A stretch of DNA of 64,000 nucleotides from Nitrososphaerota archaeon (lineage in GTDB: Archaea > Thermoproteota > Nitrososphaeria > Nitrososphaerales > Nitrosopumilaceae). The stretch covers positions 29,102 through 93,101 of the forward strand of contig JAJPKL010000038.1 of NCBI GenBank assembly GCA_021323705.1, read 5' to 3'. Position 1 is the first letter of the stretch; each line of letters opens with the position of its first letter. A program made the position numbers and the translations under genes. This document shows positions 26,655 through 36,262 of this stretch, one piece after another. The notes below the pieces were generated by a model, which saw only the letters and a program-made list of their open reading frames with translations, did not search any database and was not told where the DNA came from.

Positions 26655-28707
26655 CTTATCAGATTACAAGACTGAAGTACATAATGACTGGTGTCCAGGA
26701 TGTGTGTTGCCAGACACACTTCTTCACTGTAATCCATCAGTAAAACAAATCCAGCAACTCAAGGTAGGAGAACGAGTTCTTGGTAGGGATGGCCTTTATC
26801 ACAAAGTAAATGAGATAATGACGCACATTCACAGAGGAAAACTCTTCAAGCTTGTCACAAAATGTTTTGGGGTAACATATCTCACAGATGAGCATCCCGT
26901 ATTGATAGTAAGACGCGAACACGAAAAACTACACAACAAAAAGTTTAATGCCATGTGGACCCGTGCAGACCAGATTAACACAAAGGACTATCTAGTATAT
27001 CCTATTCAAAAAGAAGAGGTAGATCGAGACTATATAGAGATTGATTACCAGTTAAAAGAAAAAGATACTGTATCAAAATCTCTTCCGGATAAAATCCCAC
27101 TAAATGAAGATGTTCTACGATTGATGGGATATTACATTGCTGAAGGATACGTGCATAAAAGAGAAATACATTTTACTTTTAATTCAAAGGAGACTGAATT
27201 TTTAGATGACGTTGCAAATATCATGTCTAAAACATTTGGTCTTGATGGAACAAAAAGTACCAAAAGAAATGCAACTACAATCACCTTCAATTCGGCGCCT
27301 CTTGGAAGGATCTTTTTGGAATGGTTTGGTCACAAATCATACAACAAAAAGATACCGCATTTTGCAATGCTTCTTTCTGTACAAAAACAGAAAAGTCTAA
27401 TCAAAGGTCTCTGGCGCGGTGATGGATGGATTAGCACAGAACAATCACGTGGTAACTTTAAGACAACATCGAAGACCTTGTCAGAGCAACTAAAAACACT
27501 TTTGCTAAGACAGGGAGTGGTTCCAATAATTACTATAAACAAAAAATATGGAATTCATCGTGAATCCTATTCGATTCAGGTTGGAAATGATAGGGACTTT
27601 GCAGTGTTGTGTACAATACTTGATGAAAAGTTAGAACCCAGAAATCATATAGGCAAGTCACCTTCGTCAATTATTACGCCGGATTATGTGCTGATTCCTG
27701 TAAAAGAGATTGAGAGTTTTGACTATGATGGAATGGTATACAACTTGGAAGTAGATGATGTCAACTCGTATGTGTCCGAAAATGCGATCTTGCATAACTG
27801 TGGGGATTTCGGAATTGTAAATGCTATTCAGATGGCATTAGCAGAAATGGAAGTGCCTCGTCACAAGGCAGCAATTTTTTCAGGGGTTGGATGTTCAGGC
27901 AAAACCTCGCATTACGTAAATGTCTATGGTGTGCACACCTTGCACGGAAGAGTGTTGCCTTTTGCTCAGGGCGCCAAGCTTGCAAACCCTGAGATGACAG
28001 TAGTTGCAGCAGGTGGCGACGGGGACGGGCTTGGAATAGGGGCAGGTCATTTTGTGGCAGCAGGAAGGAGAAATGTTGATATGACTTATTTGATATTCAA
28101 CAATGCAGTTTACGGTCTCACAAAAGGTCAGGCCTCTCCAACTCTGAAACTTGGCCTAAAAACAAAATCGCTTCCAGAGCCTAATGTGAACCAATCAGTC
28201 AATCCAATTGCATTAGCAATAGCTAGTGGTTTTACATTTGTTGCGCGAGGATACGCCTATGATGTGAGACACCTAAAGGACTTGATCATCGCAGCAGTAA
28301 AACACAAAGGACTTTCTTTCATCGATGTACTTCAGCCCTGTCCTACGTACAATGATATCAACACAAGAGATTGGTTTGCAGGCATGGATAACATTGACGA
28401 GATAACAAAAAAACCACATCCAAGAATTTACAAACTAGATGACACTGGATATGACCCGGTTGTACACATTGATTCACCAGATGAAGAAAATGACAAGTTG
28501 ACACAAGCTCTCATAAAATCAAACGAATGGGATAGCAAAATCCCAATTGGAATATTCTACAAAAACGAGATAATTGCTCCATATGATGAAAGAATCGCAG
28601 ACAGGATTCCCAATTATCTTGAAAACCCCCCTGCCTACCAAGAGATAGAGTCTAACGGTAGGTCCCTGACTGACATTTCAAAAATTCTAGATGCGCTCAG
28701 GGTCTAG
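26644..28707 (+). CDS. korB: 2-oxoacid:ferredoxin oxidoreductase beta subunit precursor containing an intein
   Basis: A 687-codon frame. Extein parts are residues 1-19 (ending HNDWCPG) and 386-687 (beginning [13 protein letters not shown]); joined they give a normal ~321-residue beta subunit with [13 protein letters not shown], which ligates the [4Fe-4S] cluster, and the TPP motif [14 protein letters not shown]. Residues 20-385 are an intein. The ATG at 26644 gives the family N terminus; upstream in-frame starts lie in korA. Without splicing the enzyme would lack an intact cluster-binding motif, so activity depends on the intein. Confidence 0.95.
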   Translation: MVSSLSDYKTEVHNDWCPGCVLPDTLLHCNPSVKQIQQLKVGERVLGRDGLYHKVNEIMTHIHRGKLFKLVTKCFGVTYLTDEHPVLIVRREHEKLHNKKFNAMWTRADQINTKDYLVYPIQKEEVDRDYIEIDYQLKEKDTVSKSLPDKIPLNEDVLRLMGYYIAEGYVHKREIHFTFNSKETEFLDDVANIMSKTFGLDGTKSTKRNATTITFNSAPLGRIFLEWFGHKSYNKKIPHFAMLLSVQKQKSLIKGLWRGDGWISTEQSRGNFKTTSKTLSEQLKTLLLRQGVVPIITINKKYGIHRESYSIQVGNDRDFAVLCTILDEKLEPRNHIGKSPSSIITPDYVLIPVKEIESFDYDGMVYNLEVDDVNSYVSENAILHNCGDFGIVNAIQMALAEMEVPRHKAAIFSGVGCSGKTSHYVNVYGVHTLHGRVLPFAQGAKLANPEMTVVAAGGDGDGLGIGAGHFVAAGRRNVDMTYLIFNNAVYGLTKGQASPTLKLGLKTKSLPEPNVNQSVNPIALAIASGFTFVARGYAYDVRHLKDLIIAAVKHKGLSFIDVLQPCPTYNDINTRDWFAGMDNIDEITKKPHPRIYKLDDTGYDPVVHIDSPDEENDKLTQALIKSNEWDSKIPIGIFYKNEIIAPYDERIADRIPNYLENPPAYQEIESNGRSLTDISKILDALRV
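26701..27798 (+). mobile_element. Intein with LAGLIDADG homing endonuclease in korB
   Basis: 366 codons, inserted between Gly19 and the next extein Cys. It begins with Cys1 ([10 protein letters not shown]), has block [10 protein letters not shown], block [19 protein letters not shown], and ends HN followed by Cys+1, so all class 1 splicing residues are present. Two dodecapeptide motifs are visible: [10 protein letters not shown] (27121-27150) and [10 protein letters not shown] (27397-27426), each with an acidic residue, so the endonuclease could be active. This is a selfish element targeting the most conserved codons of the gene. Confidence 0.95.
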
Positions 28708-28824
28708 TACCTCTTGTACAGCCTGATGGTCACAAATTCTTTACATTGATGACCCAATTTGTTAAATTCGCTTAACGACAATGATATAAGTTATTAGCAT
28801 GTTGCACAGAAGAATAGTTCTACA

Positions 28825-29259
28825 TTGAATTTAGAGGAAGTTAACAAGATATTTCGCAAATCAATTATCAAGGTATATTTTGAGCCAAGCCTTCTGAATC
28901 TGGATTTCAAAAAATCAAACATAAAACATCCTACCATAAGGGATGACGGCCTCATGCAGACAAACCTTTTGCATCTGTTCTTTGACATTGAAACTGGTTC
29001 AGATTATCCCGATGGTGACGAATGGTTTATGGCAGAATTTCTCTTTCCTTATAATATCAAACTGCCTGACAATCTGAAAGGTCCTGATTACTTTAGTACC
29101 ATGTCTGTTGGTGAGGGCAAGAATTTTTGGAGACACCGTGAGCTTATCCGATACAAATATGGCAAATCAAAAAAACTTGAAGAATCTCTTGATTTCATAG
29201 AAAAAAAATATCGAGAATTAAATTCTATGCTTGAACCTTTAGAAAAAGAAATCAAATAA
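28825..29259 (+). CDS. Hypothetical protein
   Basis: A 144-residue soluble acidic/basic protein starting with TTG at 28825. Central DLFFDIETGSDYPDGDEWFMAEF-like text (LHLFFDIETGSDYPDGDEWF) is followed by a Lys/Glu-rich helical C terminus. No signal peptide and no domain recognised. A TATA-like GATATAAG lies near 28780. It is convergent with the 29279 gene. Confidence 0.55.
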   Translation: MNLEEVNKIFRKSIIKVYFEPSLLNLDFKKSNIKHPTIRDDGLMQTNLLHLFFDIETGSDYPDGDEWFMAEFLFPYNIKLPDNLKGPDYFSTMSVGEGKNFWRHRELIRYKYGKSKKLEESLDFIEKKYRELNSMLEPLEKEIK

Positions 29260-29278
29260 TTTTATAATCGTTCTTAAA

Positions 29279-29782
29279 TTATTCTGTCTTTGTTTCAGAT
29301 ACATCATAGGTTACATTCCATCTTTCTGTTCTGTCATCAAAATGATATTCTATTTCAGAAATGTCTTTTGGCATTTTCTGTGGATCAAGATGGTACGGAA
29401 GAAGTTCTAAAACAAAATCCATCTTATCAAGTGCAGAATCAAATTGATTTCTGTCATCAATATTTAACATGAATCTGATACTTGGTTTGCCGATAAATTT
29501 GATGTAAAGCCGAAGTGTCTTGCCACCGCCGCGTCTCCTCTTGAATTCTTTTAAAATCGCCTTGGTTTTATCCCATCTTGCTCTTCCGTACCACTTGAAG
29601 AACGCATCATTGAATGCAAGAGGAAAAACGATGTCAATTAGAGTAGTGAAATCTTCATCTGGCTGCTCCCGTTTGTCTTCTTCCACCTCAAAGAGGCCGT
29701 GAAGAAGACTGTACAACACTTCTACCTCCCAAGGAGAAACACCGTAGAATTTTAACGAAAGTGGTGGCTTGGCCGTACTCAT
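29279..29782 (-). CDS. Hypothetical protein
   Basis: A 167-residue cytosolic protein with no transmembrane segment. The middle contains a basic RRRGGGKTLRLYIKF stretch and FMLNIDDRNQFDSALDKMDFVLELLPYHLDP near the C terminus. The GGGKT here is not set in a P-loop context, so ATP binding is not claimed. Likely a lineage-specific protein. Confidence 0.6.
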   Translation of the reverse strand: MSTAKPPLSLKFYGVSPWEVEVLYSLLHGLFEVEEDKREQPDEDFTTLIDIVFPLAFNDAFFKWYGRARWDKTKAILKEFKRRRGGGKTLRLYIKFIGKPSIRFMLNIDDRNQFDSALDKMDFVLELLPYHLDPQKMPKDISEIEYHFDDRTERWNVTYDVSETKTE

Positions 29783-29830
29783 CCATATGTACTTCTAAAA
29801 AATTCTAATTAAAGGTTCGACTCTGGTATA

Positions 29831-30259
29831 CTAAGCTACTGCCATTTCTTTGACCATGTAGAACCTAACCAATTTGTTTGCTCTTTTGTATTGATGTTCT
29901 TTATTTCCTATCTTTGCATAATAGATGTCATCGAGCATCTTCTTCTCCTCACTTGTTATCTTTCTGCCAAGCAAGCCATCATAACTAGGTCCATTGTAAA
30001 ATATTACATTTCCAAGCCCGATGACCACATCTAGGAACAAACTGCTCGATGATATTGCGTTTTTTCTGTTGGCTACAACTGCTTGTCCAATAATGCAGTG
30101 CCTGCTGTTTTCCTGTCTTAGCGTGTCGTTTGAGATGGAAGATCTTACCTGAGATCTTTGCATGGGAGAAAGAAGACTCCAGAGCCAACAGATCTTGTTA
30201 AGGTATTCTAGTTCATGTACGCTCAATCTATGGCTATTGTCTATCCATGACATTGCCAT
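29831..30259 (-). CDS. Hypothetical helical protein
   Basis: A 142-residue, mostly helical, soluble protein (SVHELEYLNKICWLWSLLS..., KITSEEKKMLDDIYYAKIGN). Translation may begin at the first ATG or at Met3. No domain recognised. It is one of several unrelated minus-strand hypothetical genes between korB and cofE. Confidence 0.55.
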   Translation of the reverse strand: MAMSWIDNSHRLSVHELEYLNKICWLWSLLSPMQRSQVRSSISNDTLRQENSRHCIIGQAVVANRKNAISSSSLFLDVVIGLGNVIFYNGPSYDGLLGRKITSEEKKMLDDIYYAKIGNKEHQYKRANKLVRFYMVKEMAVA

Positions 30260-30316
30260 GTATTGTATATGTAGAACATTGATTTAAGAATTGAAAACGG
30301 GGCCTTTGTTTGAGTA

Positions 30317-30868
30317 CTAGATAGTTAGCAGATATTTGAAGAGGTATAAAACCCCCGTGGCTCCTATGAAAAATACCATGGGTTTCCAAGCCAAAACTGG
30401 AAAACTTGGGGTCTTGAGCTGAACTTTGTAATTGTCCACTACTGCCTTGACATATTTTCTTATTCTTTCATTCCAGATCTTGTATTCTATCTGATGTTTT
30501 TTGAGCATAGACTCAACCTCGTATAAAACTGGTGTTCTCTGGCAAAACAGGTGCTGCAGATAGTCGCGTGAAACTTCGACCTCAGCATGTATTGCAACCA
30601 GTCCTTTTTTCATCTCAAGTAATCGTACGTGCATCTCCCACGGTTTTTTGAGTTTTAATGACAAACCATGGCCTATTTGCGTTGTTTGCTTGTGTTCAAA
30701 CTTGACATGAGTGAAACCCTCATGTGCAAAAATCTTCAACAACTCATCCACACTTCTCTTTACTACTATCGTAAGTTGCTCTACACCGTTTATGTCTACC
30801 TTGACCATATCCTTCATCCCGTCCAAGAGGGATATTGTTTTTGGATAGCGAGTAAGGAACTCCACCAT
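30317..30868 (-). CDS. Tail-anchored hypothetical protein
   Basis: A 183-residue protein with a cytosolic alpha/beta N-terminal part and a single C-terminal hydrophobic helix (MVFFIGATGVLYLFKYLLTI), consistent with tail anchoring in the membrane. The region VEQLTIVVKRSVDELLKIFA and LVAIHAEVEVSRDYLQHLF has no recognised motif. It starts 42 nt after cofE ends on the same strand and may be co-transcribed. Confidence 0.6.
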   Translation of the reverse strand: MVEFLTRYPKTISLLDGMKDMVKVDINGVEQLTIVVKRSVDELLKIFAHEGFTHVKFEHKQTTQIGHGLSLKLKKPWEMHVRLLEMKKGLVAIHAEVEVSRDYLQHLFCQRTPVLYEVESMLKKHQIEYKIWNERIRKYVKAVVDNYKVQLKTPSFPVLAWKPMVFFIGATGVLYLFKYLLTI

Positions 30869-30909
30869 AATCAGGCGTCAAATTGAGCTCTATTAAAACT
30901 ATAGTTGTA

Positions 30910-31680
30910 TCAGATTCTCGTTCCTAGTCCACGAACATATACACACTGATCGTATGAGATTGCCATCTCATTTTCTTGAATCTGTCTATCCGTAAGTTTT
31001 GCACCAGACTCTCTTATGAGTGCAGCAGGAATTGCTTCGTCACCTTCTCCCATCTTGAAGTTTGCAATGGATGCAAGATCATCTGCAACTGCCTGCAATG
31101 TCACCTTGAGTGGATTTCCATGCAAGTCTTTCTGTCCTCTAAGATCTGACAATGGTTCTATCCCAGCGCATGCAATTGCAACGCCGACCGTACCGCTTCT
31201 TGCAGGCATCAACCTGCTATCTGATATGATAATCCCAACATGTATTTGATATGTAAGAAGAAACTTGCGTCGTAGTTGCTCGGATATGGCATAAGGATCG
31301 GTTGGGTATAAAATTACAGATCCTTTTTTTACGTTGGATTTGTCGATACCTGCATTTGGGGCCATGATGTAATTTGATGAGGTTATTACAAAGCCTGGTA
31401 TTCCGCCAAAAATAACGTCTGATTCCCGCAGAATTATCTCAGCCATCTTCGGCTTGATGCCAAATCTCGACGCAATGTATTCTGCTTCTGAAGATGGCAG
31501 CACTTTGTCGTATTCTACTATTCTTCCTTGAGAATTTGCAACGTATTTGCTTGATATTACAATCACATCTCCAGTCTGAGGCTTTATGTTGTTGGTCTCA
31601 AGATCTGACCTGAGGCTTTCAAACAGATCAAATCTTTCTGTCTTTGGAGTTGACTTGATGGGAAAAACAGATAATGACAC
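30910..31680 (-). CDS. cofE: Coenzyme F420:L-glutamate ligase
   Basis: About 256 residues. CofE adds glutamates to F420-0 using GTP. Visible family text includes DVIVISSKYVANSQGRIV, GIIISDSRLMPARSGTVGVAIACAGIEPL, and DLRGQKDLHGNPLKVTLQAVADDLAS. I choose GTG at 31680, giving MSLSVFPIKS, because a TATA-like AGTATAT lies about 25 nt upstream; the longest frame starts with TTG at 31725, directly after the previous stop. Implies F420 is made here. Confidence 0.93.
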   Translation of the reverse strand: MSLSVFPIKSTPKTERFDLFESLRSDLETNNIKPQTGDVIVISSKYVANSQGRIVEYDKVLPSSEAEYIASRFGIKPKMAEIILRESDVIFGGIPGFVITSSNYIMAPNAGIDKSNVKKGSVILYPTDPYAISEQLRRKFLLTYQIHVGIIISDSRLMPARSGTVGVAIACAGIEPLSDLRGQKDLHGNPLKVTLQAVADDLASIANFKMGEGDEAIPAALIRESGAKLTDRQIQENEMAISYDQCVYVRGLGTRI

Positions 31681-31725
31681 AATAATTTTATGGTTGGATA
31701 TACTATTTAGCGTTCTGCAAAACAA

Positions 31726-32352
31726 TTATTCAGAAAATGCTTTTTGTCGCTTTGAAACTAGCCTCCTTCTAATTATGAATACTGCAAGCCCTGCAGCAAT
31801 TGCAACCAATGCGACGTCAATCAAAAAATGCGCGTTGTCGCTGTTGGAAGTTTCAGTATTAACAGTAGGACTATTCTCAGTGATTGTGTTTGATGTTGTC
31901 TGGTTTGTTTCCTGTGGCTCTCCTTGTGCTATGTAAATTGGAAAGGTAACTTCATCTAACGAAGTAGAAGTGGCCTTTGAGATGTCAGTATCATTTAGGT
32001 CAATCTCTACCTGATAATTCCCTGGATTATCAAACTGGTATGGTATTCCAACCTTGCCTGCTATTGTTGATCCTCCCGGCATTACAAATATTGGACCAGT
32101 TTCATTTCTTATGATTAGCTTATAGTAAATATCTCCACGCGGAGCTTTGCTTTGTGGATCCAAAAACTGGAGTAGAATGATGGTTGGCTGACCAGAGACA
32201 GGATTTGCAGGTGAGGTTGCAAGGTTGACATATGCCAACCCTTTGCTTGAAAGTCTAATTTGCGGAGCTGATTCGTCTTGTGCAAAAACTGTACATTGTA
32301 CCAAAGAGAAAAACACTATGAAAGCTGACAATCTTAAGAGTCTGGAAACCAA
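31726..32352 (-). CDS. Exported protein with C-terminal membrane anchor, unknown function
   Basis: A 208-residue protein with a signal peptide (ending VFAQ), an Ig-like beta-rich ectodomain (PVSGQPTIILLQFLDP, GIPYQFDNPGNYQVEIDL), a Thr/Asn/Glu-rich linker, and a C-terminal helix (ALVAIAAGLAVFII) with RRR stop-transfer. This plan recurs in surface proteins of the group. The stop abuts the cofE upstream region. Confidence 0.62.
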   Translation of the reverse strand: MVSRLLRLSAFIVFFSLVQCTVFAQDESAPQIRLSSKGLAYVNLATSPANPVSGQPTIILLQFLDPQSKAPRGDIYYKLIIRNETGPIFVMPGGSTIAGKVGIPYQFDNPGNYQVEIDLNDTDISKATSTSLDEVTFPIYIAQGEPQETNQTTSNTITENSPTVNTETSNSDNAHFLIDVALVAIAAGLAVFIIRRRLVSKRQKAFSE

Positions 32353-32441
32353 TTATTTCTTAAATGGCTTTTAATGGAATGTAAAGGTTTGGAGCGGTAT
32401 TTCTGCAAACATTTTAATTTCTAAAAATATCATTTCTTTTA

Positions 32442-33713
32442 TTGAACATTACTGAAAAGATCCTAGCTAGAGCCTCTGGAAGAAACAACGTTTCACCTGA
32501 TGATGTTGTATTTGCCAATGTTGACAAAGTAATGGTACATGACGTATCTGGACCTGGCGTACTTGCAGTATTTGAAAAATTAAAAAAGTCTGGAATGAAA
32601 ATTGAAAAATTGTGGAATCCAGACAAGGTATGGGTTGCAGAGGATCATTTTGTGCCGGCCGCCGACAAAATCTCTGCTCAGAACGTTGTACTGTTAACAC
32701 AATTTACAAAAGATTTTGGTATAAGAAAGCATTTCAAATATGGAATGGGCCAGTATGGGATATGTCATACATTGTCTCATGAAGAGGCGATGGTATTGCC
32801 AGGAGAAGTCTATGTAGGTGGTGACTCCCATACAAATACTACCGGTGCGCTTGGAGCGTTTGCTGCAGGGCTTGGCCACACTGACGTAGCATATGTTCTA
32901 CTAAACGGAAAGATATGGTTCAAAGTTCCTGAGACATTGTACTTTAAGCTTAACGGAAAATTACCTGACTATGTAATGGCAAAAGATTTCATTTTGAAAA
33001 TAATTGGAGATATTGGAACCGATGGTGCGGCATACAAGACTATGCAATTTGGCGGAACTGGAATCTCTGAAATGTCTGTAGAGGAAAGGTTGACCTTAAC
33101 CAACATGACCACAGAGGCTGGAGCAAAAAGTGGTATAATCGAACCAGATCAAAAAATACGTGACTATCTAGCGCAGCGAGGTGCTGTCAACTATAATGAA
33201 GTTCACGGAGACCCAGATGCCCAATATGCCAAGCTGTATGAATATGAGGCATCTGAACTTGAACCTACTGTGGCAAAACCCTTCTCACCTGAAAACGTGA
33301 TTGTTGCGCGCGAACTATCGTCTACACCGCTTGACAAGGCATACATTGGATCCTGCACTGGAGCAAAACTAGACGACTTGAGAGCCGCTGCAAAAATTCT
33401 CAAGGGAAGAACAGTAAAGATTAGAACCGAGGTGCTACCTGCTGCCATATCTATCTTCAGAAAAGCAATGGATGAGGGACTGGTGAAAATTTTCCTGGAT
33501 GCAGGTGTGATGGTTGGACCGCCAACATGTGGCGCCTGCTGCGGTGCCCATATGGGCGTCTTGGCAAAAGACGAAGTGTGTATCAGCACTACAAACAGAA
33601 ACTTCCCAGGCAGGATGGGCCATGTTGAGTCAAAGACATATCTTGCTTCCCCACTTGTTGCCGCTGCATCTGCAGTAACAGGAAAGATTACAGACCCGAG
33701 GGACCTCAAATGA
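32442..33713 (+). CDS. Aconitase-family dehydratase, large subunit (archaeal LeuC/homoaconitase type)
   Basis: A 423-residue protein with the aconitase [4Fe-4S] cysteines: GSCTGAKLDDL and GPPTCGACCGAHMG. The compact length is that of the archaeal LeuC2/HacA group, acting either on isopropylmalate (leucine) or homocitrate (lysine by the aminoadipate route). As a bacterial-length LeuCD pair follows at 34256, this one may serve lysine synthesis; that is inference. TTG start at 32442. Overlaps its small subunit by 4 nt. Confidence 0.87.
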   Translation: MNITEKILARASGRNNVSPDDVVFANVDKVMVHDVSGPGVLAVFEKLKKSGMKIEKLWNPDKVWVAEDHFVPAADKISAQNVVLLTQFTKDFGIRKHFKYGMGQYGICHTLSHEEAMVLPGEVYVGGDSHTNTTGALGAFAAGLGHTDVAYVLLNGKIWFKVPETLYFKLNGKLPDYVMAKDFILKIIGDIGTDGAAYKTMQFGGTGISEMSVEERLTLTNMTTEAGAKSGIIEPDQKIRDYLAQRGAVNYNEVHGDPDAQYAKLYEYEASELEPTVAKPFSPENVIVARELSSTPLDKAYIGSCTGAKLDDLRAAAKILKGRTVKIRTEVLPAAISIFRKAMDEGLVKIFLDAGVMVGPPTCGACCGAHMGVLAKDEVCISTTNRNFPGRMGHVESKTYLASPLVAAASAVTGKITDPRDLK

Positions 33714-34192
33714 AAGGCGCTGTAATAAAATATGAAAGGGACAACATAGACACAGATGTGATTCTGCCAGGTCCGTACCTCAAAATTCATGATTATAATG
33801 AACTTGCAAAACACGCCATGGAAGGAATTGACAAAGATTTTCATAAGAAAGTAAAGCCGGGAGACTTTATTGTTGCAGGCAGAAACTTTGGTTGTGGTTC
33901 TTCGCGAGAACACGCACCAATAGCTCTTTCATATTCTGGAATAAAGGCAGTCTTGGCAATCTCGTTTGCTAGGATATTTTATAGGAATGCAGTCGACGGA
34001 GCGTTTTTGTTGCCAATTGAAATAGAAGAAGATACCTACAAGGACATATCTGAGGGAGATCAGCTTGAGCTCGAGACGTCTAAAAATGAAATAAGAAATC
34101 TAACAAAAAACAAGACCTACAAAATGAAGCCGTTTCCTGAATTGATAGGAAAAATTGTTGCAGCCGGCGGCCTGTTTAATTACAAACAATAG
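33710..34192 (+). CDS. Aconitase-family dehydratase, small subunit (archaeal type)
   Basis: A 160-residue swivel domain with the characteristic NIDTDVILPGPYL start and GRNFGCGSSREHAPIAL. It completes the active site of the large subunit at 32442. The loop after the GCGSSREHA motif sets substrate choice in this family (YLRT-like signatures for various substrates); here it reads SYSGIKAVLAI, and I cannot assign substrate from it. Confidence 0.9.
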   Translation: MKGAVIKYERDNIDTDVILPGPYLKIHDYNELAKHAMEGIDKDFHKKVKPGDFIVAGRNFGCGSSREHAPIALSYSGIKAVLAISFARIFYRNAVDGAFLLPIEIEEDTYKDISEGDQLELETSKNEIRNLTKNKTYKMKPFPELIGKIVAAGGLFNYKQ

Positions 34193-34255
34193 TGACTAGC
34201 TGTAAGTAAATTGTTTGTTATAGCATTATATCTCCGATTTGAAGGTAAATATTAG

Positions 34256-35671
34256 ATGGCAAAAACCTTGTTTGAAAAAATATGGAATTCTCACGTTGTA
34301 GTAGACGAGGGAAATGGCCGTTCTCTCTTGTATGTCGATAGACATCTAGTACACGAAGTTACCTCCCCTCAAGCTTTTGATGGTTTGCGTATGAACAAGA
34401 GAAAAGTACGAAGGAGAGATCTCACTTTTGCAACCATGGATCATAACGTGCCTACAACTAACAGGTCATTGCCTATAGTAGACCAAACATCGGCAACGCA
34501 GGTAAAGGCGCTTGAAAGAAACTGCAAGGAGTTCGGAATCGAACTTTTCGGCATTGACAGTCCGGATCAGGGAATAGTCCACGTCATAGGGCCCGAACTT
34601 GGAATCACCCTCCCCGGTACGACAATTGTGTGTGGAGACAGCCATACCTCTACACATGGAGCATTTGGAGCGCTTGCGTTTGGAATTGGTACAAGTGATG
34701 TGGAACATGTTTTAGCAACCCAGTGTATATGGATAGAAAAACCAAAAACTTTTGAGATTAGAGTAGAGGGAAAAAGAAAGAATCCTCATTCAGTAACTGC
34801 TAAAGATATCATTCTTTCAATAATAAAAAAAATAGGAACTGCTGGCGGGACAGGCACCACGTTTGAGTACCGGGGAGAAGCCATCTCAGAGCTAAGCATG
34901 GAACAAAGAATGACAATTTGCAACATGTCAATTGAGGGGGGTGCACGAGCCGGTCTCATAGCACCCGACGAGAAGACATTTGATTATTTGCGGGGACGAA
35001 GATATGTTCCTGATAACTATGAAAAATTAGTAGAATACTGGAGAGAAAACTTGATGACTGACAGTAATGCAAGGTTTGACAAAAGCTTCGCCTTACATGT
35101 AGATGATATCGCACCTCAAGTAAGCTGGGGAACAAATCCTGCAATGACTGTTGATGTCACAGGCAGGGTCCCATTTCCAGATGAATACGCCCATGGGAAT
35201 CCTGAAGAAGAAAAGGCTGCTGCCAAGGCATTGCAGTACATGGGTCTAAAACCGGGAACTCTGGTTACAGAAATTGAACTAAACCGGATCTTCATAGGCT
35301 CGTGCACAAATTCAAGATTGGAAGACTTGATCGAGGCCTCCAAAGTTGTCAAAGGAAGAAAGGTCTCACCCAAAGTGCGAGCCATGATTGTGCCGGGTTC
35401 CCAACATGTAAAAAAAGAGGCAGAAAAACTAGGTCTTGACGCAGTCTTCAAAGATGCTGGATTTGAGTGGAGAGAATCTGGTTGCAGCATGTGTCTTGGA
35501 ATGAATCCTGACATCTTGGCTGCAGGCGAGAGGTGTGCCAGTACTTCTAACCGCAACTTTGAAGGCAGGCAGGGTGCCGGCGGCAGAACACATCTTGTCA
35601 GTCCAGTTATGGCTGCCGCTGCAGCAATTGCGGGACATTTTGTTGATGTGCGGGAAATGGATTTGAACTAG
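34256..35671 (+). CDS. leuC: 3-isopropylmalate dehydratase large subunit
   Basis: A 471-residue, bacterial-length Leu[65 protein letters not shown] and the second Cys pair ([12 protein letters not shown]) are present. It isomerises 2- to 3-isopropylmalate in leucine biosynthesis. The stop is directly followed by leuD, 0 nt apart. Confidence 0.94.
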   Translation: MAKTLFEKIWNSHVVVDEGNGRSLLYVDRHLVHEVTSPQAFDGLRMNKRKVRRRDLTFATMDHNVPTTNRSLPIVDQTSATQVKALERNCKEFGIELFGIDSPDQGIVHVIGPELGITLPGTTIVCGDSHTSTHGAFGALAFGIGTSDVEHVLATQCIWIEKPKTFEIRVEGKRKNPHSVTAKDIILSIIKKIGTAGGTGTTFEYRGEAISELSMEQRMTICNMSIEGGARAGLIAPDEKTFDYLRGRRYVPDNYEKLVEYWRENLMTDSNARFDKSFALHVDDIAPQVSWGTNPAMTVDVTGRVPFPDEYAHGNPEEEKAAAKALQYMGLKPGTLVTEIELNRIFIGSCTNSRLEDLIEASKVVKGRKVSPKVRAMIVPGSQHVKKEAEKLGLDAVFKDAGFEWRESGCSMCLGMNPDILAAGERCASTSNRNFEGRQGAGGRTHLVSPVMAAAAAIAGHFVDVREMDLN

Positions 35672-36262
35672 ATGGAGCCCTTCACAAAAATTCGCAGCGT
35701 TGCTACTCCGCTTGATAAGGTTAATGTGGATACAGACCAGATAGTTCCAAAACAGTTTTTGAAACTTGTCCAAAAGACAGGATTTGGTCAGTATCTTTTC
35801 TTTGACTGGAGGTATGAAAGGGATGGAACACCACGCAAAGATTTTGTCTTAAATGATTCGAGATACAAAGGTTCGAAGATACTGCTAACACGAAACAACT
35901 TTGGCTGTGGCTCAAGCAGAGAACATGCTGCTTGGGCGCTCTTGGATTTTGGGTTCAGAGTGGTAATCTCTACCTCATTTGCAGACATCTTCTATAATAA
36001 TTGCTTCAAAAATGGAATACTTCCAGTAAAGGTGGAAGAACAAGTGTTACAAAAATTGTTTGAAACCAAGTCTGAGATTGAAATAGATCTGGAAAAACAA
36101 ACCATAAAAACTGATGATCTGAATGTATCTTTCAGCATAGAACCGCACTGGAAGAAGATCCTCATTGAAGGCCTCGATGACATTGCAGTTACGCTAAAGT
36201 ATGATGACAGGATCGCAAAATACGAGACCGACCACAGGAACTCTAACCCTAGAGTTCTCTAA
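35672..36262 (+). CDS. leuD: 3-isopropylmalate dehydratase small subunit
   Basis: A 196-residue LeuD with NVDTDQIVPKQFLK, the LTRNNFGCGSSREHAAWALLDFGFRVVIS segment and FADIFYNNCFKNGILPV. Longer than the 33710 small subunit and of bacterial type, matching its LeuC partner. Overlaps the convergent nucleotidyltransferase gene by 14 nt. Confidence 0.94.
   Translation: MEPFTKIRSVATPLDKVNVDTDQIVPKQFLKLVQKTGFGQYLFFDWRYERDGTPRKDFVLNDSRYKGSKILLTRNNFGCGSSREHAAWALLDFGFRVVISTSFADIFYNNCFKNGILPVKVEEQVLQKLFETKSEIEIDLEKQTIKTDDLNVSFSIEPHWKKILIEGLDDIAVTLKYDDRIAKYETDHRNSNPRVL

Noticed and set aside
29540..29570. P-loop in the 29279 hypothetical protein (GGGKT)
   Set aside because: The GGGKT is preceded by a run of Arg and lacks the beta-strand and GxxxxGK spacing of Walker A.
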